NCBI GenBank assembly: GCA_016192075.1
Contig: JACPUU010000007.1
Span: 124,001-188,000 of the forward strand
DNA length: 64,000 nucleotides
Direction of reading: 5' to 3'
Origin: Bacteroidota bacterium
GTDB taxonomy: Bacteria > Bacteroidota > Bacteroidia > Flavobacteriales_D > Crocinitomicaceae
A program made the position numbers and the translations under genes. The notes beneath the pieces were generated by a model that saw only the letters and a program-made list of their open reading frames with translations, did no database searches and was not told the origin of the DNA. Shown one piece after another: positions 15,073-24,619 of the stretch; positions within the stretch are counted from its first letter, which is position 1, and the number at the start of each line of letters is the position of its first letter.

Positions 15073-15819
15073 CTACCGTTTCAGGAACTGGGTGAGTTTG
15101 GACAGCGGTTTGCGAATAAACGTAAAGACACCGGGCTTCAGATTATTCATTTTCCAGGCCAGCCGGTCTTCTTTGTTTGCGCGGATACGGTTTTTTACCG
15201 ATGCATTACTTTTTCCACCGGCCCGCATGTGAATGGTAACTTCAGGCAGGTAGTCAATTTTTATTTTATGACCGTGAATAAAACGCAGCATCAATTCATA
15301 ATCAGCAGCAGACTTTAGTTTGTCTGTAAACACACCGTATTTTTCATACACCGTTTTTCGTACAAAAAAAGTGGGGTGTGGCGGCATCCAGCCTTTTAGA
15401 AAATCACCTTCTTTATACAAACCCGATTTCCAGGTGCGCACAATGCGGGTGGTATCATTGGGTGAAACATAAACCAGGTCAGCATAAACGCCTTCAATTT
15501 CCGGCTGAAAAAGAGAGGCAATTTTTGAAAGTACATGCTCACCGGCATAAAAATCATCTGAATTAAGTATGCCTATTACATCTCCGGTAGCTAACCTGAT
15601 GCCTTTATTCATAGCATCGTAAAGGCCTTTGTCTTTTTCAGAAATAAATTTCGAAATACGGTTTCCGTAAGATTGAACAATGGCTACCGTATCATCTTTT
15701 GACTGACCGTCTATGATTATAAACTCCACATCTTTGTAACTCTGATTGAGTACAGATTCAATGGTGTCCCGAATGGTTGAAGCTGAATTATAGGAAACGG
15801 TAATTACAGATAGTTTCAT
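15073..15819 (-). CDS. Glycosyltransferase family 2
   Basis: A 248-residue GT2 (GT-A fold) enzyme. The start MKLSVITVSYNSASTIRDTI, IIIDGQSKDDT with the nucleotide-binding Asp, KGLYDAMNKGI and the metal-binding NSDD (in the DxD place) are all typical of WcaA-like enzymes that transfer sugars to growing polysaccharide repeat units at the inner membrane. It is the last of five minus-strand genes, 9 nt after the acetyltransferase, and belongs to a polysaccharide assembly operon. The acceptor and sugar donor are unknown. Confidence 0.9.
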   Translation of the reverse strand: MKLSVITVSYNSASTIRDTIESVLNQSYKDVEFIIIDGQSKDDTVAIVQSYGNRISKFISEKDKGLYDAMNKGIRLATGDVIGILNSDDFYAGEHVLSKIASLFQPEIEGVYADLVYVSPNDTTRIVRTWKSGLYKEGDFLKGWMPPHPTFFVRKTVYEKYGVFTDKLKSAADYELMLRFIHGHKIKIDYLPEVTIHMRAGGKSNASVKNRIRANKEDRLAWKMNNLKPGVFTFIRKPLSKLTQFLKR

Positions 15820-15828
15820 GACGCCGGA

Positions 15829-16380
15829 TCATTTAGCCTGAATTTCACGGGAACGAATTTTGACAGCCGGGTTTCCCTGGTAAATAGCATACGCCTCCAG
15901 GTTTGTAGTAGCAACCGAACCTGCTGTGAGAATGGCATGCGAGTAACAGGTGATCCTGGGGGTGACAATTGCTTTAGCACCAATCCACACACCTTCTTCA
16001 AGCCGTATATCGCCTACAATCAAATCAAATTTTTCTCTTTTATAATTGTGATTGCCACACAGTAAAAGTGCCCCCTGTGAAATGCAGGCATGTGCTCCAA
16101 TGGTTACTTTACCCAGGTTATCGATCCACACATTTTCACCTATCCAGGCGTAATCTCCTATTTCAAGTTTCCACGGATATTTTACGTTTACAGAAGGTTT
16201 TATGACAACTCCTTTCCCGATTTTTGCGCCAAACAAACGAAGCACTGTTTTCTTAAGTCCGCTGAAAGGGTTCCACGGATTTAGCAGAAAAAACACATTA
16301 AAAAAGTACCACACAGCCCTTTTAACAGGATTTCCGGGATTATACCAGGCGTTGTCGTATTTGGATAAATCAGTTTTCAT
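15829..16380 (-). CDS. Left-handed beta-helix acetyltransferase, WcaF-like
   Basis: A 183-residue hexapeptide-repeat acyltransferase resembling WcaF/colanic acid acetyltransferases. It has an N-terminal YDNAWYNPG segment, a hydrophobic helix (about 22-40), then repeats such as IGKGVVIKPSVNVKYPW and the loop with NHNYKREKFDLI containing the catalytic His (CGNHNY). Such enzymes transfer acetyl from acetyl-CoA to a sugar hydroxyl of exopolysaccharide. It overlaps the upstream GT4 gene by 4 nt, so translation is coupled. Confidence 0.9.
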   Translation of the reverse strand: MKTDLSKYDNAWYNPGNPVKRAVWYFFNVFFLLNPWNPFSGLKKTVLRLFGAKIGKGVVIKPSVNVKYPWKLEIGDYAWIGENVWIDNLGKVTIGAHACISQGALLLCGNHNYKREKFDLIVGDIRLEEGVWIGAKAIVTPRITCYSHAILTAGSVATTNLEAYAIYQGNPAVKIRSREIQAK

Positions 16381-17528
16381 TGCTCAAATAACTGCCGGTT
16401 TGCATTCAAAACACTTTCGTCACAAATGCGTTCTGAAAAGTAATGATAACTTGTGCGCACCATGGTAAGATACGTTGAAAAATCAATATCAATAGCCTCT
16501 TGCATAGCATTTATAAGGTTCTGCGGATCTGAAATATCGACATCCCAGCCCAGGTCTTTTACCCGCAGATTTTTCCACGGTGTATTTTTACTGATAATAA
16601 CCGGACACCCGTTGGCCCATGCTTCGACAATAGCGTGACCGTAATTTTCATGTTTCGTAGGCAATACCATGTAATCAGCATTCATCAAAACATCGGGTAC
16701 TTCAGACGGATTTAAAACACCTTTGTATTCTACCTTAATGTTACCGTACGTTTTTATTTCGTCTTTAAACGAATCAAAATATTCCCGGTTTTCAATGTTC
16801 CCATAAATATCAAAGGTAACAGGCATGGTGCTTTTTACCTGGGCCACGCTGCGGATGGCAAGATCCAGGTTTTTATTACCCGCAATACGCCCCAGGAAAA
16901 CAAAACGACAGGTGCCTGTTTTTTTCCGGTTCAGAATTTCATCCAGCGCTTTTGTTTGTGTGATGGGAATATTCTGTGCGACAAAAATACGTGCCCTTTT
17001 TCCAAACACTTTTCGTATTTGCTCTTCTTCGTTTGAAGTAGAAGCATGCCAGGTTACCCGGCGGTAGAAAAAGGAAATTTTTGCCAGAAAAAGAAAGAGG
17101 CCTTTTTTGCCTTTTTTAATTTCAAGGGCACCCTGTGCCAGCATTCCTCTTGGAGCCAGAATCACTTTCATGCGTTTACGGTTGGCCAAAAAAAGCGGAG
17201 CAATGGTAAACAATCTTGAAAAAAGGGAATTCAGGTACAACACATCTGGATTTATTTCCAGAATATTTCCACGGACAGATGCTGTTGTAAGTGCCTGTTT
17301 GTTCATGTATTTAACCAAAACACCGTCGCGGTCATGCCACTGATTTTGCTCAACACCCGGGTAAGGAGTTGTTTCACCTAAATCATAAACACTGGTGAGA
17401 ATGTAAATTTCGTAATCATGTTTCAGTGCGTTTACCATATTGGCAACAGAGCGTATTGGTCCACCGGCTTTGAATCCCGGTTCATACCAATCAATACAAA
17501 CCAATATCCGCTTTTTTCTATCTGACAT
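16377..17528 (-). CDS. Glycosyltransferase family 4
   Basis: A 383-residue GT-B-fold retaining glycosyltransferase. The N-terminal acceptor domain has the GGPIRSVANMVNAL glycine-rich helix; the C-terminal GT1 domain has FVFLGRIAGNKNLDLAI, ending with the KHENYGHAIVEAWANGCPVI motif, in which the Ex7E-type glutamates that bind the nucleotide sugar appear (E near H-EN and E in IVEA). It overlaps the asparagine synthase gene by 11 nt and the acetyltransferase by 4 nt. Role: addition of one sugar in the operon's polysaccharide; donor unknown. Confidence 0.9.
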   Translation of the reverse strand: MSDRKKRILVCIDWYEPGFKAGGPIRSVANMVNALKHDYEIYILTSVYDLGETTPYPGVEQNQWHDRDGVLVKYMNKQALTTASVRGNILEINPDVLYLNSLFSRLFTIAPLFLANRKRMKVILAPRGMLAQGALEIKKGKKGLFLFLAKISFFYRRVTWHASTSNEEEQIRKVFGKRARIFVAQNIPITQTKALDEILNRKKTGTCRFVFLGRIAGNKNLDLAIRSVAQVKSTMPVTFDIYGNIENREYFDSFKDEIKTYGNIKVEYKGVLNPSEVPDVLMNADYMVLPTKHENYGHAIVEAWANGCPVIISKNTPWKNLRVKDLGWDVDISDPQNLINAMQEAIDIDFSTYLTMVRTSYHYFSERICDESVLNANRQLFEQ

Positions 17529-19392
17529 TATTTTCTTTCATCCAATTTGACAATACAACCAATGGCCAAATGCGTGACCAGGTTATGTTTTTATCACCGG
17601 CAAAAAATGCATGTCCTATTTTTCCAAGTTCGTCTGCCTGAAAATAGCCGGTATCTTTAAGTGTATTTATATGCGTTTCACAAAATTGCCTTAACTCATT
17701 TTTCATCCACACTTCATAGGGCAGTACAAAACCCATTTTCGGACGGTTATAAATTTCTTCAGGCAATAAATCAGCAAACGAATCAACTAATAATTTTTTG
17801 GGGCTGACCGGATTTTTGAAACGATCATCAATGGTTAATACCAGTTCAACCAGCTCATGATCCAGGAACGGGACTCTCACCTCAAGCCCATGTGCCATTG
17901 ACATCTGATCAGCGTCACGCAGCAGCACATTCTGCATATAGGTTGACATTTCTGCAATGGATATTTTGCTCAGCAGCGGCAATGAATATCCGGCTTTTTT
18001 GTAGCCCACCTGCTCACGCGTTATTTCAAAAACACGGTTAGGGCTAAGTTTTGGAAAATTCACCAGCCTGATGATTTGCTGATCCATAAACACCTGCCGG
18101 TAATACTGGTAAATATCTTCTACATCAAATTCTTCAAGAGACATTAAGGCACTTATTTTTGACGAAGCTACGGTGCCATTTACTTTATTATACAAACGGG
18201 CAAAAGGTCTTCTGGCGTAAGCCGGAAAACTGCGCAGCCATTTTTTTTGCTGAAGTGCCGGCAGCTGCTTAAAAATAGAATAGCCGCCAAAAAGTTCATC
18301 TCCGCCCAGGCCTGACAAAGCCATTTTTACCCCTGCTTCACGCGTCTTTTTTGAAACCACATAGGTATTGAGGCCATCACCGCCGGGATGATCCATAAAC
18401 GAAAGCGCTTCAGGAATCAGGTCTCTGAAATCTGTCACACTCAGTTCCAGTTCGTGATGATTGGTTTTATATTTTTCAGCAATCAGCCGCGCGTATTTTT
18501 TTTCAGAAAACTGATCTTCTTTGAAAACCACTGAAAAGGTATCTGCTTTCTGATCACGGACACGTGACATCAGCGCAACCAGCAATGAACTGTCAATGCC
18601 GCCTGATAGAAAAGCACCAAACGGAACATCAGCCACCAGCTGCATTTCTACGGATCTTGACAACTGATCACAGACTGCCTTTTGTGCCTGTTCCATTGAA
18701 CCGGGCCGTGTTGCTTTTGCCTGCGTCAATGACCAGTATTCTTTAAACACCGCACCATCATCTTCATTCACTTTCAGAAAATGGCCCGGCATCAGAACGT
18801 GAATATCTTCCACAATCGTTCCGGGAGCATGAACTGTCTGATAACGCAGGTAATCAACCAGGCCTGATTTTGAAATATGCCACGCAGAACGTTTTGTAGA
18901 CAGTATTGATTTAAGCGATGATGAAAAAACCAACACGTCATTTGACAAAAAATAATACAGTGGTTTTACCCCCAGCCGGTCACGCCCGATAAAAAGTTCC
19001 TGCCGGGTTTTATTCCAGACTGCAAATGCAAAAATGCCGTTAAATGCCCTGAGTGCGTGTTCACCCCATTTTTGAAAAGCAGCCAGCACAACTTCTGTGT
19101 CAGAATTGGTTTTGAACGGATAATCTGCCAGTTGTTCTTTGAGTGATTTATAATTGTAAAGTTCGCCGTTGAAAACAATAACCAGGTTTCCGTCAGCAGA
19201 TTTCAGGGGTTGATTGGCTGCTTCACTGATATCAATGATGGAGAGCCGGCGATGCCCCAGTTGAATAACCGGTTCTTCATACACGCCTTCTGCATCCGGT
19301 CCGCGATGCGCCAGCATTTTATTCATCAGCTCCAGTTCACCGGGTCGTTTATCGGACTTGGAAAAATGAAAAATTCCGTTAATGCCGCACAT
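17518..19392 (-). CDS. asnB: Asparagine synthase (glutamine-hydrolysing), AsnB type
   Basis: A 624-residue two-domain amidotransferase. The N-terminal Ntn glutaminase begins with the catalytic Cys2 (MCGINGIF) and carries LAHRGPDAEG and GHRRLSIID; the C-terminal synthetase domain has the ATP-pyrophosphatase loop LSGGIDSSLLVAL (near residue 265) and SGLGGDELFGGY. Known reaction: aspartate or a related carboxylate, Gln and ATP to amide. Inside polysaccharide loci such AsnB homologues are often thought to amidate uronic acids (WbpS-like), which fits its position between two sugar genes, but housekeeping asparagine synthesis is equally possible. It overlaps the epimerase start by one base. Confidence 0.9.
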   Translation of the reverse strand: MCGINGIFHFSKSDKRPGELELMNKMLAHRGPDAEGVYEEPVIQLGHRRLSIIDISEAANQPLKSADGNLVIVFNGELYNYKSLKEQLADYPFKTNSDTEVVLAAFQKWGEHALRAFNGIFAFAVWNKTRQELFIGRDRLGVKPLYYFLSNDVLVFSSSLKSILSTKRSAWHISKSGLVDYLRYQTVHAPGTIVEDIHVLMPGHFLKVNEDDGAVFKEYWSLTQAKATRPGSMEQAQKAVCDQLSRSVEMQLVADVPFGAFLSGGIDSSLLVALMSRVRDQKADTFSVVFKEDQFSEKKYARLIAEKYKTNHHELELSVTDFRDLIPEALSFMDHPGGDGLNTYVVSKKTREAGVKMALSGLGGDELFGGYSIFKQLPALQQKKWLRSFPAYARRPFARLYNKVNGTVASSKISALMSLEEFDVEDIYQYYRQVFMDQQIIRLVNFPKLSPNRVFEITREQVGYKKAGYSLPLLSKISIAEMSTYMQNVLLRDADQMSMAHGLEVRVPFLDHELVELVLTIDDRFKNPVSPKKLLVDSFADLLPEEIYNRPKMGFVLPYEVWMKNELRQFCETHINTLKDTGYFQADELGKIGHAFFAGDKNITWSRIWPLVVLSNWMKENNVR

Positions 19393-20339
19393 TAGTCAAG
19401 ATGCATTTGTTTTCTGAAATCGGGGTGTGTAATCATCCGCCGGATTCCCTCTTCAATTGAAATCAAATCGCGTTGTAAAATCATTCGCATTTTTGAGTTA
19501 TCAGGCTGCCGGCGGGTCATGTCACCGTCTTTGAGCGGTGGCAGAAAAACAATTTTTGATTTGCTTTCAGTAAGCCGTATGATAATTTTGGCCAGATCCA
19601 GAATGGTTACAATTACATCTCCCCCTATGTTCACCACATCGTTAATAAACAAATTCTGATTCAATGCGGTTACGGTAGCCTCAATATTGTCTTCAACATA
19701 ACAAAATGTGCGTGACTGGCTGCCATCGCCGTAAATGGTTATGTCTTCATTTTTCAATGCCCGGGCCAGGAATTTACTCATCACAAAATCAGTTGTCTGA
19801 TTGGGTCCATAGGTATTGAAAAAACGAAAAACCGTATAGTTGAGATTATACTCCTGATAATAGGAGCGGCAAAAGGCTTCACCCACATTCTTAACTACGG
19901 CATAAGGCACCCTGGAATTAAGCGGCGTGGTTTCTTCATTTTGAGGAATGCTTACCGGTTCACCGTATACTTCACTGGAACTGGAGAAAAAAAAGCGTTT
20001 TACACCGGTGTTCTTGGAAAGCGTAAGCATGTTGCGAATGCCCTCAATATCTTCAAGCACCATAATTGGATTTTCCTGTGTCCGTTTTACACCAACCACT
20101 GCCGCATAATGAAAAACAAAATCAAAGCGGTTTGATATCATTATTTCAGACATTTCCTGCCGGTTGTTTGAATCTGCTTTAATAAAACGCAAATTGGCGT
20201 CCGACAGGTTCAGTTTGGAAATACTGCCGGTTGACAGGTTATCAACTACGGTTACCTCTGTATCTCTTGTTTCAAGGAGCTTTGCTGTAAGTGCACTTCC
20301 AATATTTCCGGCCCCTCCTGTAACTAAAATTTTTCTCAT
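19392..20339 (-). CDS. NAD-dependent nucleotide-sugar epimerase/dehydratase
   Basis: A 315-residue extended SDR. The N-terminal TGGAGNIGSALTAKL binds NAD; SSSSEVYGE supplies the catalytic Ser/Thr and PYAVVK the Tyr-Lys pair (about residues 145-149); RFFNTYGPNQ is typical of GalE/UDP-glucuronate decarboxylase-like enzymes. It prepares a nucleotide sugar for the polysaccharide operon and is its first gene. A TAGCTTTA on the minus strand (20390-20397) is a possible -7 element. The exact sugar product cannot be told from sequence. Confidence 0.9.
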   Translation of the reverse strand: MRKILVTGGAGNIGSALTAKLLETRDTEVTVVDNLSTGSISKLNLSDANLRFIKADSNNRQEMSEIMISNRFDFVFHYAAVVGVKRTQENPIMVLEDIEGIRNMLTLSKNTGVKRFFFSSSSEVYGEPVSIPQNEETTPLNSRVPYAVVKNVGEAFCRSYYQEYNLNYTVFRFFNTYGPNQTTDFVMSKFLARALKNEDITIYGDGSQSRTFCYVEDNIEATVTALNQNLFINDVVNIGGDVIVTILDLAKIIIRLTESKSKIVFLPPLKDGDMTRRQPDNSKMRMILQRDLISIEEGIRRMITHPDFRKQMHLD

Positions 20340-20652
20340 AGGTTCTATTCATTCCCGGCGCATAAAACGCCCCTTAAGCCTTTAATACGTAAAGCTAAGC
20401 AGAATGATACCAATAATTCACAATTAAAAAAAGAACTTTTGATTTTTGACTCAAAACTTGCTTGTTTTAGGCAAAATCCGTACTTTTAGATCATTGAATA
20501 AATCGTTTTAAATAGGCTAGATTGAGCAACTAACCGTTTGAGTAGCGAACCTTTTACGGGTTATGTCTGCCCGGACAGAACGATTTTTTTTGAATTAAAC
20601 AAAAAATAAACAGAATAGTTATTTTTGCCATACCCAAAACAAACCCACTACA
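20340..20652. promoter_or_regulatory. Divergent intergenic region, polysaccharide operon / ROK kinase
   Basis: The 313-nt region separates leftward and rightward units. It holds a minus-strand -7 candidate TAGCTTTA (20390-20397), a plus-strand TATTTTTG (20620-20627) 25 nt before the ROK start, and an imperfect hairpin TCTGCCCGGACAGA (20566-20579) followed by T8, which is too weak to call a terminator. No coding frame is seen. Confidence 0.4.
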
Positions 20653-21606
20653 ATGAGCACTTTTCTGGGAATAGACATCGGAGGGACTAACATTGCTTAC
20701 GGTATCGTAAATGATGATTTTGGTTTCAGATACCAATCGTCTCTCAAAACAAAATCAGTTGAGACAGCTGATGCATTGGCTGATCTCATTTTCAATGACA
20801 TCAGGGATAATTACAAAGGATCTATAGACGGCATTGGCATTGGCGCGCCAAGCGTTAATTGCCTGACACAGCAAATTGAATTTGCACCCAATCTTCAAAA
20901 ATGGGGTGACATTATTCCCTTAAAAACCATTTTTGAAGAACGTTTTAAGCGGGAAGTAACACTGGTGAATGATGCAAACGCCGCAGCCATTGGTGAAAAA
21001 CACTTTGGTGATGCCGGTGATCTGCAAAATTTTGCCGTTATTACATTGGGTACAGGTATAGGCATGGGCATATTCGTCGACGGACGCCTTTATACCGGAG
21101 ACAATGGAATGGCCGGCGAACTTGGCCATATTGTGGTGCGGTTTGACGGGCGTGAGTGTAAATGCGGTAATTCAGGCTGCCTGGAAACATACATTGGTAA
21201 AAAAGGCATTATTCGCACAGCAAAAGAAAAACTGGAGTTCAGCAGCGGCGGATCTATATTGCATGAAATTTCTCCAAGCGCCATAACCCCGCTTGAAATT
21301 TTCAAAGCCGCCAAAAAAGAAGACCCGGTTGCACTGGAGGTTGTTGATCTTGTTGCGCGTGACCTGGGTTATTCCATTGCACTGCTGGTTAATTTGTTTG
21401 ATTTTCAAAATGTATACCTTGCCGGCGGAGTTGCAAAAAGCGGAAACATGCTGCGCAAAAAAACCGAAAAATACATGAAGCAATACACGCTGCCCAACAC
21501 GCGTGATAAAGTAAAACTGAAGATTTCAGAAATCAATGATAAACACGGATCTGTTTTGGGTGCTGCTGCGGCCATTCGTGAAAAAATGTCTTTTGCCTTA
21601 AAATAA
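20653..21606 (+). CDS. ROK-family sugar kinase (glucokinase-like)
   Basis: A 317-residue ROK protein lacking a DNA-binding domain, so a kinase rather than a regulator. ATP-binding GIDIGGTNIAYGI at residues 6-18, catalytic Asp107 in LVNDANAA, and the ROK zinc site GELGHI (His159) with CKCGNSGC (Cys169, 171, 176) followed by the LE of the substrate-contacting GCLE. These enzymes phosphorylate glucose, mannose or N-acyl hexosamines with ATP. It sits 10 nt before a GH92 alpha-mannosidase, so mannose or a mannose-containing glycan is a reasonable substrate guess. Cytoplasmic. Confidence 0.93.
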   Translation: MSTFLGIDIGGTNIAYGIVNDDFGFRYQSSLKTKSVETADALADLIFNDIRDNYKGSIDGIGIGAPSVNCLTQQIEFAPNLQKWGDIIPLKTIFEERFKREVTLVNDANAAAIGEKHFGDAGDLQNFAVITLGTGIGMGIFVDGRLYTGDNGMAGELGHIVVRFDGRECKCGNSGCLETYIGKKGIIRTAKEKLEFSSGGSILHEISPSAITPLEIFKAAKKEDPVALEVVDLVARDLGYSIALLVNLFDFQNVYLAGGVAKSGNMLRKKTEKYMKQYTLPNTRDKVKLKISEINDKHGSVLGAAAAIREKMSFALK

Positions 21607-21616
21607 TAACCCGTTC

Positions 21617-24520
21617 ATGAAAAGAGGTACCAGCCTGCTCGTCACTGTTTTTCTTTTCAGCAAACTGGCCGTTGCCCAATCCCTTTCAGGCAGTGTAAAT
21701 CCATTTATCGGAACAGGAGGACACGGACACACCTACCCCGGTGTAAGTGCTCCATTTGGCATGATTCAGCTTTCACCCGATACCCGCACCGAAGGCTGGG
21801 ACGGATGTGGCGGATACCATTATTCAGATTCTGTCATCTACGGGTTCACCCATACACACCTCAGCGGAACCGGTGTTTCAGATTACGGTGATTTATTAAT
21901 TATGCCGTTTACCGGTGATGATAAATGGGAAAATGCCGGTGAATCTGCTACATCAGATGCAGGCGGCTATGGTTCTAAATTCAGTCACTCGCTCGAATCA
22001 GCACATGCCGGATACTATGCTGTTCACCTCGCTGACTATGACATCCATGCAGAACTTACCACCACAACACGCTGCGGTTTTCACAAATACACCTATCCGC
22101 AAGGTGAGAACCGGAAAATTATTATTGACCTTGAACACCGTGATAAACTGCTTGACTCTGACCTCATGTTTCTGAATGACTCAACCCTTGTTGGCAAACG
22201 AATTTCAGAAGCCTGGGCTGAAAACCAACACTTTTACTTCACCCTGAAATTTTCTGAACCACCGCTTGAACGCCGGTTTAAAAAAGATAAAAACGGCAAA
22301 GCCACCAAACTCATTCTTGATTTTGGAAATGCATCGTCATCGCTTTTTATAAAAGCAGGTATTTCATTTGTAGATATTAACGGTGCAAAAAAAAACCTGG
22401 CTATTGAAATGCCTCACTGGAATTTTGACGCTTACCTGCAGGCCAATGAAACCAGTTGGAACGATGAGTTGGGAAAAATAACCGTTACTGGTGCCAATGC
22501 TGACGAAACGGCCATTTTCTATACGGCCCTGTATCATTCATTTCTGAATCCAAACACCTTTTCAGACTGTGACGGAAGATACCGCGGAATGGACGATGAA
22601 ATTCACGCCAACGACCGGCACCCGGTCTACACCGTTTTTTCACTGTGGGACACCTTTCGCTCTACCCACCCGCTTTTTACACTGACCCAGCAAAAACGAA
22701 CCGAAGATATCATTACCACCTTTTTAAATGATTTTCTGCAGGGTGGAAAATTACCGGTTTGGGAACTGGCTGCCAATGAAACCAATTGCATGATTGGGTA
22801 TCACGCTGTTTCAGTTATTGCAGATGCGTATGTAAAAGGAATCCGGGGCTTTAATCACAAACTGGCGTTGCAGGCCATGGTTCACAGTGCCATGCAAAAC
22901 AACCTGGGTCTGGCCGATTACCGAAAACAGGGATACATCTCGTCAGAAAATGAATCTGAATCGGTTTCCAAAACACTCGAATATGCTTACGACGACTGGT
23001 GCATTGCCGTTTTTGCAGATTCACTCGGATACGACTCCCTGGCATCCGTCTTTTACGAGCGGTCACAATTCTATAAAAATCTCTACAACCCCGCTTCTAC
23101 TTTTATGCAGCCTCGTTTTAACGGCGGCTGGAAAAATAATTTCAGGCCTGATGAAGTCACTTTTGATTACACCGAAGCTAATTCCTGGCAATACTCCATG
23201 TTTGTTCCGCACGATGTACACGGGCTGATGGAACTGATGGGCGGAAGGCAGCAGCTTGAAAACTGGCTGGATGATTTATTCACCGCTTCATCTGAAACAA
23301 CAGGCAGAGAACAGGCCGATATTACCGGGCTCATTGGTCAGTATGCACATGGAAATGAACCCAGCCACCACATGGCTTACCTTTATAATTTTACCAGCAA
23401 TCCCTGGAAAGGGCAAAAGTATATCAACCAGATTTTAACGACCCTTTATTTCAATGATCCAGATGGCTTAAGCGGCAATGAAGACTGCGGTCAAATGTCA
23501 TCGTGGTATGTGCTGAGCGCCATGGGCATTTATTCTTTTGCACCGGGGAGTGACCTGTACCTGCTGGGCACCCCGCTTCATGAAAAATTTGTGCTCACCC
23601 TTGAAAACGGAAATTCATTTACCATTGAAGCACTGAACCACGGCGGTGCAAATATTTACACCAAACGCGTGTTGTTAAATGGTCAGGTGCTGGACCGCAA
23701 TTACATTCACCATCGTGAAATTATGGCCGGCGGAACACTGACGTTTGAAATGACCGCTGCTGAAGAACCTTATTTTGGAAATCCGCCTTTTTTAAAAGTC
23801 AAAGAAAATCCACTCACCCCGTCACCCTATTTTGAAGATGCCTCCATGTCTTTTTACGGCAAGAAAAAAGTGGTGATTAAAAATGCTGCTGCATACACCA
23901 CCATTCATTATACGACAGACGGGTCAATACCAACACAAAATTCACCGGTGTATTCAAAGCCGGTAAAAATTAAAAAATCTACCACCGTTCAGGCAAAAGC
24001 GTTCGGTAAATTTAATCCCAGTTACCTGGTTATTTCTACTTACAGCAAAATGAATGCGAGCTGGAAACTAACCTATCAAACGCCTTACGACAACCAATAT
24101 TCCGGCGGTGGAGAACGCGCGCTGATTGATGGTATTTATGGCAGCTCTGATTTTAGAACCGGCGCATGGCAGGGTTATTCAGGAACCGACCTTGATCTTT
24201 GCATTGATTTCAGAAAAAAAAGAGAAATACACAAAATTTCTGTCAGCGTTTTACAAGACATCAAATCCTGGATCTGGTACCCGGGTGAAGTACATTTTAT
24301 GATTTCAAAAAATGGCAGGGAATGGTTTACTGCCGGTATTGTAAAAAATGAATTTCCGGCAGATAAATATGGTGCGTTCACGCAAAAAATCTCCCTGAAA
24401 AAAGATATAACCACCCGGTATCTTCGAATTGTTTGCAAAAATGCAGGACCCGTTCCGGCGTGGCATCCGGGAGCCGGAAACAAATCATGGCTGTTTGCAG
24501 ATGAAGTCAGCGTTGAATAA
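21617..24520 (+). CDS. GH92 alpha-mannosidase with chitobiase-like and discoidin-like C-terminal domains
   Basis: A 967-residue exported glycoside hydrolase: signal peptide 1-20, then GH92 N-terminal beta-sandwich with NPFIGTGGHGHTYPGVSAPF (29-48) and the helical catalytic domain ending in GNEDCGQMSSWYVLSAMG (near 620-637), where the catalytic acid/base Glu and base Asp regions lie. GH92 enzymes are calcium-dependent exo-alpha-mannosidases acting on N-glycan-like or yeast mannans. Residues about 750-815 resemble the chitobiase/FN3-type FN3_7 domain (HYTTDGSIPTQNSPVYS), and 820-967 an F5/8 type C carbohydrate-binding domain. No T9SS sorting domain, so periplasmic or type II-like export. Paired with the upstream ROK kinase; no SusCD pair is adjacent. 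Confidence 0.92.
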   Translation: MKRGTSLLVTVFLFSKLAVAQSLSGSVNPFIGTGGHGHTYPGVSAPFGMIQLSPDTRTEGWDGCGGYHYSDSVIYGFTHTHLSGTGVSDYGDLLIMPFTGDDKWENAGESATSDAGGYGSKFSHSLESAHAGYYAVHLADYDIHAELTTTTRCGFHKYTYPQGENRKIIIDLEHRDKLLDSDLMFLNDSTLVGKRISEAWAENQHFYFTLKFSEPPLERRFKKDKNGKATKLILDFGNASSSLFIKAGISFVDINGAKKNLAIEMPHWNFDAYLQANETSWNDELGKITVTGANADETAIFYTALYHSFLNPNTFSDCDGRYRGMDDEIHANDRHPVYTVFSLWDTFRSTHPLFTLTQQKRTEDIITTFLNDFLQGGKLPVWELAANETNCMIGYHAVSVIADAYVKGIRGFNHKLALQAMVHSAMQNNLGLADYRKQGYISSENESESVSKTLEYAYDDWCIAVFADSLGYDSLASVFYERSQFYKNLYNPASTFMQPRFNGGWKNNFRPDEVTFDYTEANSWQYSMFVPHDVHGLMELMGGRQQLENWLDDLFTASSETTGREQADITGLIGQYAHGNEPSHHMAYLYNFTSNPWKGQKYINQILTTLYFNDPDGLSGNEDCGQMSSWYVLSAMGIYSFAPGSDLYLLGTPLHEKFVLTLENGNSFTIEALNHGGANIYTKRVLLNGQVLDRNYIHHREIMAGGTLTFEMTAAEEPYFGNPPFLKVKENPLTPSPYFEDASMSFYGKKKVVIKNAAAYTTIHYTTDGSIPTQNSPVYSKPVKIKKSTTVQAKAFGKFNPSYLVISTYSKMNASWKLTYQTPYDNQYSGGGERALIDGIYGSSDFRTGAWQGYSGTDLDLCIDFRKKREIHKISVSVLQDIKSWIWYPGEVHFMISKNGREWFTAGIVKNEFPADKYGAFTQKISLKKDITTRYLRIVCKNAGPVPAWHPGAGNKSWLFADEVSVE

Positions 24521-24604
24521 TGAATTACGACGCCTTTAGTTTTTTCCCGACATTTATCAGGTAAACTGCTGACCTAAGTTCCTTTTGCCGGTTTTGTGTT
24601 TACT

Positions 24605-24612
24605 TAGCTTTG
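24605..24612 (+). promoter_or_regulatory. -7 element for the exporter operon
   Basis: TAGCTTTG is a perfect TAnnTTTG match and ends 7 nt before the ATG at 24620. TTTG at 24584-24587 is a possible -33 element with a slightly short spacer of 17 nt. Confidence 0.5.
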
Positions 24613-24619
24613 CAGGAAT

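Noticed and set aside
20566-20592. Possible terminator or attenuator before the ROK gene
   Set aside because: The inverted repeat TCTGCCCGGACAGA is imperfect with no proper loop, and the T-run starts 4 nt later, so a functional hairpin is doubtful.
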